From Labrys miyagiensis (lineage in GTDB: Bacteria; Pseudomonadota; Alphaproteobacteria; Rhizobiales; Labraceae), in NCBI RefSeq assembly GCF_030160835.1, contig NZ_BSPC01000096.1, forward strand, positions 1 to 64,000: a stretch of 64,000 nucleotides of DNA, in the 5' to 3' direction. Shown here one piece after another: positions 27,413 through 35,963 of this stretch. Both the position numbers and the translations under genes were made by a program. Within the stretch, counting starts at the first letter, position 1. Every line of letters starts with the position of its first letter. The notes beneath the pieces were generated by a model. The model had not been told where the DNA came from and made no database searches. It saw nothing but the letters and a program-made list of their open reading frames with translations.

Positions 27413-28596
27413 TTCGCGATGATCCCGCGCTTGGCGAGACGCCGGTTGTAGAGATTGATCAAATAGGAGACCGGCAGGCTCACCGCCAGGAAGACGATGA
27501 CGAGCACGATGATCGTCGCCACGGCATTGCCGTCCTTGTTGGCGCTGACCTTGATGACTTGCGTCACCTCGAAGAAGCCGATCAGCGGGCCAAGGCTGGT
27601 GTCCTTGGTGAGGTCGAGGAAGCTCGAGGTCATCAGCGGCGTGATCACCCGCATCGACTGTGGGAAGACGACCAGGCGCATGATGCGCCCCCGCGACAGG
27701 CCGATGGCCCGCCCGGCCTCCCATTGGCCGATGCCGACCGACTCGATGCCGCTGCGCACGCTCTCGGAGATGGAGGCGGCGTAGTAAAGCGTGAGCCCAA
27801 GCAGCATGGCCGCGAATTCACGCGACATGCTCAGGCCTCCGCGGATGTTGAAGCCCTGCAGGGCCGGCAGATCGGGAGTGAAGGAGATGCCGGCAAGCAG
27901 AATCCAGACGACGGCAACGACGGGGAAGGCGGCGAGCAAGGCGAGAAAGGCGCCGGGGGACAGCGGGCGCTGGCGCCGGGCCAGCACGAAGTGGGCGGCG
28001 AAGGCCAGCAGCACCAGCGCGATGATGAGCGGCCAGAGGCTGCCAGTCTCGACGGTGAACCACGGCAGGAAGATGCCGCGGATCGACAGGAAGGTGGCGG
28101 GCAGGGGCTGCAGCGCCTGGCGCGGCTGGGGCAGGGCCTGTGTCAGTGCGATCCAGAAGAAGAGCTGCAGGGTCAGCGGCGTGTTGCGGATCAGTTCGAC
28201 ATAGGACTGGACGAGCCGCGACAGCAGCAGGTTGCCGGAGAGCCGGATGACGCCAAGCGTCACACCGAGGATGGTGGCGAAGATGCAGCCGAAGAAGGCG
28301 AGCTTCACGGTGTTGAGCAGGCCAACCAGGATCGCCCGCCCGAATGTGTCGTCCGAGGTGAAGGGGATCAGGGTCTCGTCGATGTCGAAGCCGGTGCGCT
28401 CCCACAGATAGTCGAAGTTCGGCTCCATGCCGCGTGCGGCCATGCTGTGCAGGATGTTGCTGCCGAAATAGGCCGCGATGACGAACAGCGCCGCAATCAG
28501 AATGGCCTGGCTATAGGGCCTGTCTCCCCACCAGATGCGCAACTTGTCGGCAGTGCCCGGTCGGGCAGGGCCTCCGATACCTACGATGTCAGCCAT
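27409..28596 (-). CDS. Polar amino-acid ABC transporter permease, AapQ-like
   Basis: A 395-residue permease with an N-terminal pair of membrane regions, a large loop and a C-terminal domain with GRAIGLSRGRIMRLVVFPQSMR, the ATPase-contacting loop. Architecture and length match AapQ of the general L-amino-acid transporter. The start at 28596 (MADIVGIGG) is chosen over a longer frame that begins in the intergenic region. It pairs with the downstream AapM-like permease. Confidence 0.88.
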   Translation of the reverse strand: MADIVGIGGPARPGTADKLRIWWGDRPYSQAILIAALFVIAAYFGSNILHSMAARGMEPNFDYLWERTGFDIDETLIPFTSDDTFGRAILVGLLNTVKLAFFGCIFATILGVTLGVIRLSGNLLLSRLVQSYVELIRNTPLTLQLFFWIALTQALPQPRQALQPLPATFLSIRGIFLPWFTVETGSLWPLIIALVLLAFAAHFVLARRQRPLSPGAFLALLAAFPVVAVVWILLAGISFTPDLPALQGFNIRGGLSMSREFAAMLLGLTLYYAASISESVRSGIESVGIGQWEAGRAIGLSRGRIMRLVVFPQSMRVITPLMTSSFLDLTKDTSLGPLIGFFEVTQVIKVSANKDGNAVATIIVLVIVFLAVSLPVSYLINLYNRRLAKRGIIAK

Positions 28597-28653
28597 ATTG
28601 CCTGTCTGCGAACAAGGAGGGGGAGGCAGCCCAAGGCCGCCTCCCAAAAAGCA

Positions 28654-29685
28654 TCAACGGAACGGGGGCGAGTAGATCAGGCCGCCCTTGGTCCAGAGAT
28701 TGTTGAGGCCGCGATCGAAGCCGATCTTGGTGCTCTTGCCCAGATTGCGCTCGAAGATCTCGCCGTAATTGCCGACCTTCTTGATGATGTTGTAGGCGAA
28801 TTTCGGATCGAGGCCCGTGGCTTCACCCAGCGAGGTATCGACGCCGAGGAAGCGCTTGATGGCCGGGTCGTCACTGGTGAGGAAGCTGTCGACATTCTGG
28901 CTGGTGATGCCCCATTCCTCGGCCTGGATCGTGGCATAGACAGTCCAGTTGACGATCTCGAGCCAGCGGTCGTCACCGCCGAGCACGGCAGGAGCCAGCG
29001 GCTCCTTCGAGAGGCGCTCGGGCAGCAGCACATAGTCATCCGGAGCGGGCAGAGCGGCGCGGCGCAGGCCGAGGTCGGAAGAATCCTGCGTCAGCGCGTC
29101 GACACGGCCGGAGAGCAGGGCCTGCGTGAAGGTGTTGGTGTCCTCGATCACCACGGACTTGTAGGTCTTGCCAGTCTTCTTGAAGAAGTCGGCGATGTTC
29201 TGTTCGCCGGTAGTGCCGCTCTGCACGCCGATGGTGGCGCCGTCGAGATCAGCGGCCTTGCTCACGCCGAGTGACTTTTTCACCAGGATGCCCTGGCCGT
29301 CATAGAAGACCACCGGGCCGAAATGGAAGTTGAGCTTGAAGGAGCGCGTGATGGTTTGCGTCACCGCCGAGAGCAGTATGTCGAACTGGCCGGACTGGAG
29401 GGCCGGCAGGCGCTGCTGGGGCGAGGAATTGGTGAATTCGACCTTGTCGGGGTCGTTGAAGACGGTGATCGCCAGAGCTCGACCGAAATCGACAAAGAAG
29501 CCCTGCCACTTGCCGTTGCTGTCAGGCGCGAAGAAGCCGGGCTGGCTGCCGACGCCGACCTTGATGACGCCACGCTCCTTGATCTTGTCGAGCGTGGGAC
29601 CGGCATGGGCCGGCGCAGCGGCGATGAAGCCTGCAGCCAGCGCAGCAATCGCGATGCCGGCGGTTTGTTTCCACGACCTGAGCAT
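28654..29685 (-). CDS. Amino-acid ABC transporter substrate-binding protein, AapJ-like
   Basis: A 343-residue periplasmic binding protein of the family-3 solute-binding class. It has a signal peptide (GIAIAALAAGFIAAAPAHA), the start of the mature fold with LDKIKERGVIKVGVGSQPGFFAPD, and IGVQSGTTGEQN. AapJ-like proteins bind a range of L-amino acids. A sulfur-box lies about 200 bases upstream (29888-29908), so the ligand could be a sulfur amino acid such as cystine; this is inference. Confidence 0.88.
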   Translation of the reverse strand: MLRSWKQTAGIAIAALAAGFIAAAPAHAGPTLDKIKERGVIKVGVGSQPGFFAPDSNGKWQGFFVDFGRALAITVFNDPDKVEFTNSSPQQRLPALQSGQFDILLSAVTQTITRSFKLNFHFGPVVFYDGQGILVKKSLGVSKAADLDGATIGVQSGTTGEQNIADFFKKTGKTYKSVVIEDTNTFTQALLSGRVDALTQDSSDLGLRRAALPAPDDYVLLPERLSKEPLAPAVLGGDDRWLEIVNWTVYATIQAEEWGITSQNVDSFLTSDDPAIKRFLGVDTSLGEATGLDPKFAYNIIKKVGNYGEIFERNLGKSTKIGFDRGLNNLWTKGGLIYSPPFR

Positions 29686-29887
29686 GAAATTCCTTTCTCT
29701 TCCTCTTTGGGGCGGCTCCAGCGCCAACGTCCCTGCTCGTCTCTTATACGGAAGGATATTCAGCCCCGTTTGACATGATCGAGCGACAAAGCCCGGAAAG
29801 CAAGACCTTCCGTTTCGCTACACCATGTGCAGTCTGGGAATTGTATCCAATCAGCACGGTCTGGTTGTAGAATATTCCAAATTACAT

Positions 29888-29908
29888 TGTCTATAATTTT
29901 TATGGACT
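29888..29908 (-). promoter_or_regulatory. Sulfur-box site I, upstream of the aapJ-like gene
   Basis: Reads on the minus strand as AGTCCA, nine bases TAAAAATTA, TAGACA. It lies between the cysE-like stop and the binding-protein start, pointing at the amino-acid transporter. Confidence 0.5.
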
Positions 29909-29932
29909 AATATGGAAAATTTACAGGCCTTC

Positions 29933-30772
29933 TCACAGGCCGACGTCGAAGAAAATCTGGTTCATGGTCCGGCCCGGCTCGGCGCTGCCGGCGAAGCCGA
30001 CGATGCGGGCGGGAACGCCGGCGACGGTGCGGTGCGACGGCACGGAATTGATCACCACCGAACCCGCGCCAACCCAGGCACCTTCGCCGATCTCGATATT
30101 GCCGATCAGCTTGGAGCCAGAACCGATCAGCACGCCCTTGCGCACCTTGGGATGACGTTCGATGGCGTCGATGCCACTGCCACCCAGCGTGACCGATTGC
30201 AGGATCGAGACATTGTCCTCGATCACCGCCGTCTCGCCGACCACGATGCCGGTGGCATGATCGAAGAACAGCCCGCGCCCGATGCGGACAGCCGGATGCA
30301 TGTCGACCTGCAGCATCTCCGACACGCGTCCCTGCAGATAAAGCGCAAAATCGCGCCGCCCCTCGCTCCACAGCCAATGCGCCAACCGGTGCAGCCCGAG
30401 GGCGTGGAAGCCCTTGAAGTAAAGCAGCGGCTCCAGATAGCGCGTGCAGGCCGGGTCGCGTTCCAGCACCGCCTGGATGTCGGCGCGAATGGCAGGACCG
30501 ATGCCGGCGTCGGCAGCCAGCGCTTCGCGGAAAGCATGCAGCAGCGCGGAAGCCGGCATGTCCGGATGCTCGACGCGATGGGCCAGGCGATAGATCAGCG
30601 CTTCCTCGAAGGAGGCGTGGTCGAGCACGGCGGTATAGAGGAGCGTGGCGAATTGCGGCTCCGCTGCGATGGCCTCATGAGCCTCGTCGACAAGCCGGTC
30701 CCAGATCAGGTCGGCAACTTGGCCGGGGGCCCGCTGGCAGCGCGCGATCTTGCGTCCGATCGAGGTATTCAT
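29933..30772 (-). CDS. cysE: Serine O-acetyltransferase
   Basis: Acetylates L-serine with acetyl-CoA, the first step of cysteine synthesis. With the ATG at 30772 (GGAGG eight bases upstream) the protein has 279 residues: an N-terminal helical SATase domain (about 20-150) and a left-handed beta-helix of hexapeptide repeats (about 150-260) containing the catalytic DMHPAVRIGRGLFFDHATGIVVGET region, then a short C-terminal tail. The tail normally binds CysK or cysteine and ends here in a non-Ile residue. It lies among sulfur transport genes. Confidence 0.93.
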   Translation of the reverse strand: MNTSIGRKIARCQRAPGQVADLIWDRLVDEAHEAIAAEPQFATLLYTAVLDHASFEEALIYRLAHRVEHPDMPASALLHAFREALAADAGIGPAIRADIQAVLERDPACTRYLEPLLYFKGFHALGLHRLAHWLWSEGRRDFALYLQGRVSEMLQVDMHPAVRIGRGLFFDHATGIVVGETAVIEDNVSILQSVTLGGSGIDAIERHPKVRKGVLIGSGSKLIGNIEIGEGAWVGAGSVVINSVPSHRTVAGVPARIVGFAGSAEPGRTMNQIFFDVGL

Positions 30773-30896
30773 CGTCGAAACCTCCATTACGAAATTAGCG
30801 GATTTTGCCTTCAGATCGAATCACCAAGAATCGAAAAATGCATTAGGTGCCAATGAGTTCATCTGGAAGTCCGCTCCTGCCTGAATGCATTTTGCT

Positions 30897-31646
30897 CTAG
30901 CGCGCCGCTGCCATGCCGGTCCGCTTCGCCAGATAGCGCTCGAGACTGCCGAGGCCATCATAGATCAGTACGGCGAGCAGGGCGACGATGATGCCGCCCT
31001 GCAATATGTAGGCGGTGTTGGTGGTGGTGATGCCGGCCATGATCACTTCGCCCAGGCTCTTGGCGCCCACCGTCGAACCGATGGTCGCCGTGCCGAGATT
31101 GATGACGAAGGAGAGGCGGATGCCGGTCAAGATCACCGGCAGCGCCAGCGGCAATTCCACCTGGAACAGGCGCTGCGAGCCGGTCATGCCCATGCCGCGC
31201 GCCGCGTCAAGGGCGGTGGGCGGCACGTTTTTAAGCCCCGCCATGGTGTTTTCGAAGATCGGCAGCAGGCCATAGAGCGTGAGCGCCAGCAACGTCGGCT
31301 CGGCCCCGAAGCCGAGCGAGGGAACGGCGATGGCAAGCACCGCGATGGGCGGGAAGGTCTGGCCGATATTCACGATGGCGCGCGACAGTGGCAGGAACTC
31401 CGCGCCGGCCGGGCGGGTGACGAAAATGCCGGCGATCAGCGCCAGGGCCCCTCCGACAAAGGTCGAAAGGGCTACGAGACCGAGATGGTTGAGCGCCAGG
31501 AACAGCAGGCTGCCCTGGTGGTAGATCGCCGGTGCGCCATTGTCGTTGAGGGGGGCGAGGATCGGGGCGAAGAGGTCCGTCTCCACGAGAAGAAGGACGA
31601 GGAGGACGATGGCTACCGCCCTGGCCGTATAGCCGAGCCATTTCAT
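30897..31646 (-). CDS. Osmoprotectant-type ABC transporter permease (YehW/OpuC-like)
   Basis: A 249-residue permease with five or six membrane segments, of the OpuCB/YehW type. The loop AARGMGMTGSQRLFQVELPLALPVI carries the ATPase contact. The ATG at 31646 overlaps the ATPase stop (ATGA). It is the last gene of a four-gene operon with one binding protein, one ATPase and two permeases, matching E. coli yehWXYZ (OsmF system). Substrates of that system are glycine betaine-like; here the sulfur context allows sulfur-containing betaines, which is inference. Confidence 0.88.
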   Translation of the reverse strand: MKWLGYTARAVAIVLLVLLLVETDLFAPILAPLNDNGAPAIYHQGSLLFLALNHLGLVALSTFVGGALALIAGIFVTRPAGAEFLPLSRAIVNIGQTFPPIAVLAIAVPSLGFGAEPTLLALTLYGLLPIFENTMAGLKNVPPTALDAARGMGMTGSQRLFQVELPLALPVILTGIRLSFVINLGTATIGSTVGAKSLGEVIMAGITTTNTAYILQGGIIVALLAVLIYDGLGSLERYLAKRTGMAAAR

Positions 31647-32599
31647 GCCGGCGCCTCCGCATGGGTATCCTTGCCGGCGAGGCCGAGAATGGCGGGCAGG
31701 GTGATCCGGCCGCGGGGCTGGCCGTCCGCACCGGTGACAGGCAGGGCCTGCCGGCCGGCCCAAAGCAATTCGGAAAGGGCATCGCGCAGGCTGGCATCTT
31801 CGGCGACGGGCTTGCCCTCGGCCTCGCCGGGCTGCATGGCCTTCGCCACCTTGATCAGCGATAGCAGGCGCAGCGAGCGGTCGGGACCACCGATCAGCCG
31901 CTCGACGAAGCCCGGCGCAGGATGGGTGAGGATCTCGGTGGGCGTCGCATATTGCAACAGCTTGCCGCCATCCATCACCGCGATGCGACTGCCGAGCAGC
32001 AGCGCCTCTTCCATGTCGTGGGTGACCAGCACCACTGTAATGCCAAGGCGGCGCTGCAAGGCGAGCAGGTCCTCCTGCGCCTTGGCGCGGATGATCGGGT
32101 CGAGCGCCCCGAAGGGCTCATCCATCAGCAGCACGGCGGGCTCGGCCGCCAGAGCCCGGGCAACACCCACGCGCTGCTGCTGGCCGCCGGAGAGCTGGTG
32201 CGGCAGCTTCTCGGCATAAAGGCTGGGATCGAGGTCGAAGAGCTTGAGGAGTTCGTCGACCCGCCTGGCGATACGCGCCTGGTCCCAGCCGAGCAGTTGC
32301 GGCACGGTGGCAATGTTGCGCGCCACCGTCCAATGCGGAAACAGGCCGTGGCCCTGAATGGCATAGCCGATGCCGCGGCGCAGCTCTTCGCCGGATATGG
32401 CGGCGGTATCGCGGCCGTCGATCAGCACGGTGCCGGATGTCGGATCGATCAGCCGGTTGATGATGCGCAGCAGCGTGGACTTGCCGCTCCCCGAGGTACC
32501 GACCAGCACGGTGATGGTGCCATGCTCGATGGTGAGAGAGACATTGTCGACCGCAAGCTGGGAACCGAAGCGGCGGCTGACCTCCTTGACTTCGATCAT
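31643..32599 (-). CDS. Osmoprotectant-type ABC transporter ATP-binding protein (YehX/OpuCA-like)
   Basis: A 318-residue ATPase: Walker A GTSGSGKST, signature LSGGQQQRV, Walker B VLLMDEP, then the C-terminal extension (about 240-318) with a CBS-like part, as in OpuCA/YehX, where such domains sense ionic strength. The true start is the ATG at 32599 (MIEVKEVSRRFG), which overlaps the upstream permease stop; a much longer frame extending to 33.7 kb is a shadow of that permease. Confidence 0.9.
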   Translation of the reverse strand: MIEVKEVSRRFGSQLAVDNVSLTIEHGTITVLVGTSGSGKSTLLRIINRLIDPTSGTVLIDGRDTAAISGEELRRGIGYAIQGHGLFPHWTVARNIATVPQLLGWDQARIARRVDELLKLFDLDPSLYAEKLPHQLSGGQQQRVGVARALAAEPAVLLMDEPFGALDPIIRAKAQEDLLALQRRLGITVVLVTHDMEEALLLGSRIAVMDGGKLLQYATPTEILTHPAPGFVERLIGGPDRSLRLLSLIKVAKAMQPGEAEGKPVAEDASLRDALSELLWAGRQALPVTGADGQPRGRITLPAILGLAGKDTHAEAPA

Positions 32600-33756
32600 G
32601 CGTGCCGTCCTTTGAGTGTGTCGACGATGGCGTCGAGAATGATGGCTGCCGAAAAGGCGAGCGCGATGGTGGGAATGGCGCCGAGCAGCACCAGGTCGAT
32701 CGCGGTCGCCCCCATGCCGTTCTGGACATAGACGCCGAAGCCGCCGCCGCCGATCCAGGCCGCGATGGTGGCAAGGCCGATATTCTGCACCAGCACGATG
32801 CGCACACCGGTGAGAATGACGGGGAAGGCCAGCGGCAGCTCGACCTGCAACAGGCGTTGCCGGGCCGTCATGCCCATGCCACGCGCCGCATCCACGACAG
32901 TGGCCGGAACGGAATCGAGGCCGATCGCCGTATTCGAGACGACCGGCAGCAAGGCGTAGAGGAACAGCGCGATCATTGCCGGTGAGGGACCGGTGCCATG
33001 AATGCCAAGCTCGCCGAGAAAGGGATAGGCTTTCGACAGGAAGGTGAGCGGCGCGATCATCAGGCCGAACAGGGCCAGTGACGGGATGGTCTGGATCATG
33101 TTCAGGGCCGGCAGGATAATGCCGCGCAGCCCCGGCGAACGCTGGCAGAGGATGCCGAGCGGCAGCCCGACGATCAGGGCGCCGGCAAGGGATGCCAGCG
33201 CGAGCACGATATGGCGGATGGCATTGGCCGGGAAGTCGGAGCCGTTGGTGGCATATTCCTTCATGATCGACAGCCCGTTCCAATGCCCCGAGAGCAGGAA
33301 GGCCGCAAAGACGGCCAAGGCGATAAGGAGGGCGATGACCCTCTGCGCCGGCCGCAGCGAGAGCTTCACCAGGGCGTCGGTGAGAATGATGGCGAAGGAA
33401 AAGGTCAGCAGCCAGAAGCCGGCGGCCGGGCCCACACGCGGGCGGGCATTGCCGGCGGGAATCAGCGTGTCCGGTGTGAGGCCCACGAGCAGGCCGAGCA
33501 GGACAAGGGCGGCAACCGCGGCTGCCAGGCGCAGACGTGGTGCCGTCCGCCCGACGATCAAGGCAAGCGCGATCACGAAGAGGGCGAGCGCCGCCCAGCC
33601 GATGCCGGCAGGCAGCGCGTCGAGGAAGGGCACGCCGCGGGCCTGGCCGATGCGGCTTGGCCGGAAATTGGCGAAGGGCAGCCACAGACCGGCCAGGGTG
33701 ACGATCGCCATCACCACGCCGAGCTTGTCGATGCCCCTGATGGAGAATGCTTTCAT
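32596..33756 (-). CDS. Osmoprotectant-type ABC transporter permease (YehY-like, long form)
   Basis: A 386-residue permease, longer than OpuCB but the same length as E. coli YehY because of an N-terminal block of extra membrane segments (about 1-150). The conserved C-terminal domain contains AARGMGMTARQRLLQVELPLAFPVI. The start at 33756 (MKAFSIRGID) is preferred. It is followed by the ATPase with a four-base overlap. Confidence 0.88.
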   Translation of the reverse strand: MKAFSIRGIDKLGVVMAIVTLAGLWLPFANFRPSRIGQARGVPFLDALPAGIGWAALALFVIALALIVGRTAPRLRLAAAVAALVLLGLLVGLTPDTLIPAGNARPRVGPAAGFWLLTFSFAIILTDALVKLSLRPAQRVIALLIALAVFAAFLLSGHWNGLSIMKEYATNGSDFPANAIRHIVLALASLAGALIVGLPLGILCQRSPGLRGIILPALNMIQTIPSLALFGLMIAPLTFLSKAYPFLGELGIHGTGPSPAMIALFLYALLPVVSNTAIGLDSVPATVVDAARGMGMTARQRLLQVELPLAFPVILTGVRIVLVQNIGLATIAAWIGGGGFGVYVQNGMGATAIDLVLLGAIPTIALAFSAAIILDAIVDTLKGRHA

Positions 33757-33815
33757 TGTCGCAGAGGACGCCGGGAAAGCACCTGTGTCCAGCCTTGCCT
33801 TCCCGGCGCTCAGCA

Positions 33816-34757
33816 TCACTTCACGAAGCCCTTCTTCTTCAGGTAGTCCGCGGCAACATCCTTGGCAGCTTCGCCATCGACCTGGATGCGGCCGTTGAGC
33901 GACTGCAACGTGGTGAGGTCCAGGCTGCCGAAGACTGGCTTCAGCCAGTCGGCAATCTCCGGATGGGCCTTGAGGACGGCTTCGCGGATCACCGGCGCCG
34001 GCGCATAGACGGGCTGCACCGACTTGTCGTCATCGAGCACGACGAGATCACCCGCCTCGATGCCGCCATCCGTGCCATAGACCATGGCGGTGTTGACACC
34101 ATCGGTCTGCTCGGCGGCGGCCTTGATGGTCGAGGCGGTATCGCCGCCAGAGAGCACCACGAGCTGGTCCGACGAGAGCTTGAAGCTGTAGGTGGTCTGG
34201 AAGGCGGGCAGGGCGCCGGCGCTGTTCACGAACTCCGCCGAGGCGATCAGCTTCACCTTGCCGCCGCCCGTGACGAACTTGCCGAAATCATCGAGCGACT
34301 TCAGCTTGTTCGGCTCGGCCACATCCTTGCGGATGGCGATGGCCCAGGTGTTGTTGGCGGGCGCCGGGTCGAGCCAGACCAGCTTGTTGGCGTCGTAGTC
34401 GAGCTTCTTGGCTTCGGCATATCCCTTGGCGGCGTCCTTCCAGAGGCTGTCGTCGGCCTTGTTGAAAAAGAAGGCGGCATTGCCGGTATATTCGGGATAA
34501 AGGTCGATATCGCCGGCCACCAGCGCCTTGCGCACGATCGGCGTGGTGCCGAGACCGACGCGGTTGTTGACGCTGAGACCGTGCGATTCCAGCACCTGCA
34601 CGATGATGTTGCCGAGCAAATTGCCTTCGGTATCGATCTTGGAGGCGACGGTGACGTCGGCGGCCTGCGCGGCGCCTGCCGTCGCCAGCATGGCCAGGGC
34701 AGCTCCGAGAGAGGCGACCCTGGAGGCCAGGGGTCGGGGTGTGCGGGAAAGTGCCAT
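33816..34757 (-). CDS. Glycine betaine/osmoprotectant-type substrate-binding protein (OsmF/YehZ-like)
   Basis: A 313-residue periplasmic protein of the OpuAC/OsmF family. It has a signal peptide (ALAMLATAGAAQA), then VTVASKIDTEGNLLGNIIVQVLE, TPIVRKALVAGDIDLYPEYTG and a C-terminal domain. First gene of the yehWXYZ-like operon. Upstream lies a perfect 12-bp inverted repeat (34820-34831 with 34865-34876) that may be an operator. Confidence 0.9.
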   Translation of the reverse strand: MALSRTPRPLASRVASLGAALAMLATAGAAQAADVTVASKIDTEGNLLGNIIVQVLESHGLSVNNRVGLGTTPIVRKALVAGDIDLYPEYTGNAAFFFNKADDSLWKDAAKGYAEAKKLDYDANKLVWLDPAPANNTWAIAIRKDVAEPNKLKSLDDFGKFVTGGGKVKLIASAEFVNSAGALPAFQTTYSFKLSSDQLVVLSGGDTASTIKAAAEQTDGVNTAMVYGTDGGIEAGDLVVLDDDKSVQPVYAPAPVIREAVLKAHPEIADWLKPVFGSLDLTTLQSLNGRIQVDGEAAKDVAADYLKKKGFVK

Positions 34758-34819
34758 ATGGGTACTCCTTTTATTATTGAGGCAACGCCGCGACCCAGAG
34801 CGGAAACGTCAACCCGGAA

Positions 34820-34876
34820 GCAGTTGAATCAGATTCTGAAGATCGGGAAACGTATTTATCTCATTGATTCAACTGC
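34820..34876 (-). promoter_or_regulatory. Widely spaced inverted repeat upstream of the osmF-like operon
   Basis: GCAGTTGAATCA at 34820-34831 and its exact complement TGATTCAACTGC at 34865-34876, 45 bases apart start to start (a little over four helical turns). The spacer is AT-rich. This fits two half-operators on one DNA face for a looped or multimeric regulator, or an RNA hairpin in the leader. Confidence 0.45.
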
Positions 34877-34900
34877 AAATTACTTATCGTCTGTTTCAAA

Positions 34901-35194
34901 TCAGGCGTTCCGTGCCGTGCCCGTTACCAGGCTTCCGCACAAGGCCGCGACGCCAATCCAGATACTCGCCGACCAATAGGCAATGATCGCGAGGGGATGG
35001 GCGCTGCTGCACAGCGAGCGTGCAAGCTGGCAAATGTCGGTGTTGCTGACAAGACAAACTCCCGCGTCGGGGAGGGACATGTAATCATAGCCGATCACGT
35101 CCCGGTAGGTGACCCACCACCAGCCCACTGAGAACAGGACGATAAGCGCGCCCGATGCGACGAGGAAGCGGGTGGCCATGGGGAGCGTTTGCAT
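34901..35194 (-). CDS. Small cysteine-containing membrane protein, function unknown
   Basis: A 97-residue product with two predicted membrane helices (about 8-27 and 68-90) and, between them, a short extracytoplasmic segment with cysteines at VCLVSNTDICQLARSLC. I do not recognise the family. It begins one base after the ssuB-like ATPase stop, so it is probably co-transcribed with that sulfonate transporter. Cysteine-rich small membrane proteins can take part in thiol redox, but nothing here proves that. An internal ATG (sixth codon) is an alternative start. Confidence 0.55.
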   Translation of the reverse strand: MQTLPMATRFLVASGALIVLFSVGWWWVTYRDVIGYDYMSLPDAGVCLVSNTDICQLARSLCSSAHPLAIIAYWSASIWIGVAALCGSLVTGTARNA

Positions 35195-35195
35195 A

Positions 35196-35963
35196 TCAGG
35201 AAATCGTCAGGCCGAGCGCGGTGAGGATCTCACGGCGCAGATGGATGAGATCGCTGTCGTCGCGATGGCGGGGATAGGATTTGTCGACGGTGAATTCCGC
35301 CTTGATGCGGGCTGGACGGTCCGAAAAGACGACGATGCGCGAGGCCAGCAGGAGGGCTTCCTCGACATCATGGGTGACGAGCAGGGCCGTGAAGCCCGTA
35401 CGCTGCCAGAGCGAAACCAGCTCGTCCTGCAGGGTCAGCCGCGTGAGGGAATCGAGCTTGCCCAGCGGCTCGTCGAGCAGAAGGAGGGCGGGATCGTTCA
35501 CCAGCGCCCGCGCCAGAGAGGCGCGCTGCGCCATGCCGCCCGAGAGCTGGTGCGGATAGGCGTCGGCAAAGGCATCGAGATCGACCAGCGACAAGGCCTG
35601 GCCGACACGGTGGCGCTGGCGCTGCAGCACGCCGCGCGCCTCCAGGCTCGAGGCGACATTCTTCCACACGGTCAGCCAGGGAAACAAGGTCGGGTCCTGG
35701 AACACCAGGATGCGCGACGGGTCGGGCCTGGTGATCGCCTCGCCATCGGCCAGGATCGTACCTGTGGCAGGCGCCTCAAGGCCGGCGATCAGGCGCAGCA
35801 AGGTGGACTTGCCGCAGCCCGAGGGGCCGAGCAGGGCGACGAACTCGCCGGGCTCGACCTTGAGGTCGATGCTGTCGAGCACCGGGAGTTGGCTGCCTGA
35901 GAGATCGAAGTGGTGGCTGACATCCTGGATGTCGACACCGATATTGCGGGCGGTGGCGGCCAT
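35196..35963 (-). CDS. Sulfonate-type ABC transporter ATP-binding protein (SsuB-like)
   Basis: A 255-residue ATPase: Walker A GPSGCGKST, Q-loop in LVFQDPTLFPWLTV, signature LSGGMAQR, Walker B LLLLDEP and the H-loop THDVEEA. The FPWLTVWKNV segment is typical of the nitrate/sulfonate/taurine class. The ATG at 35963 overlaps the permease stop (TGATG). It forms one transporter with the two genes upstream and a small membrane protein downstream. Confidence 0.9.
   Translation of the reverse strand: MAATARNIGVDIQDVSHHFDLSGSQLPVLDSIDLKVEPGEFVALLGPSGCGKSTLLRLIAGLEAPATGTILADGEAITRPDPSRILVFQDPTLFPWLTVWKNVASSLEARGVLQRQRHRVGQALSLVDLDAFADAYPHQLSGGMAQRASLARALVNDPALLLLDEPLGKLDSLTRLTLQDELVSLWQRTGFTALLVTHDVEEALLLASRIVVFSDRPARIKAEFTVDKSYPRHRDDSDLIHLRREILTALGLTIS

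Noticed and set aside
27328-29274. 648-codon plus-strand ORF over the amino-acid transporter
   Set aside because: Shadow of three recognised ABC genes on the other strand.
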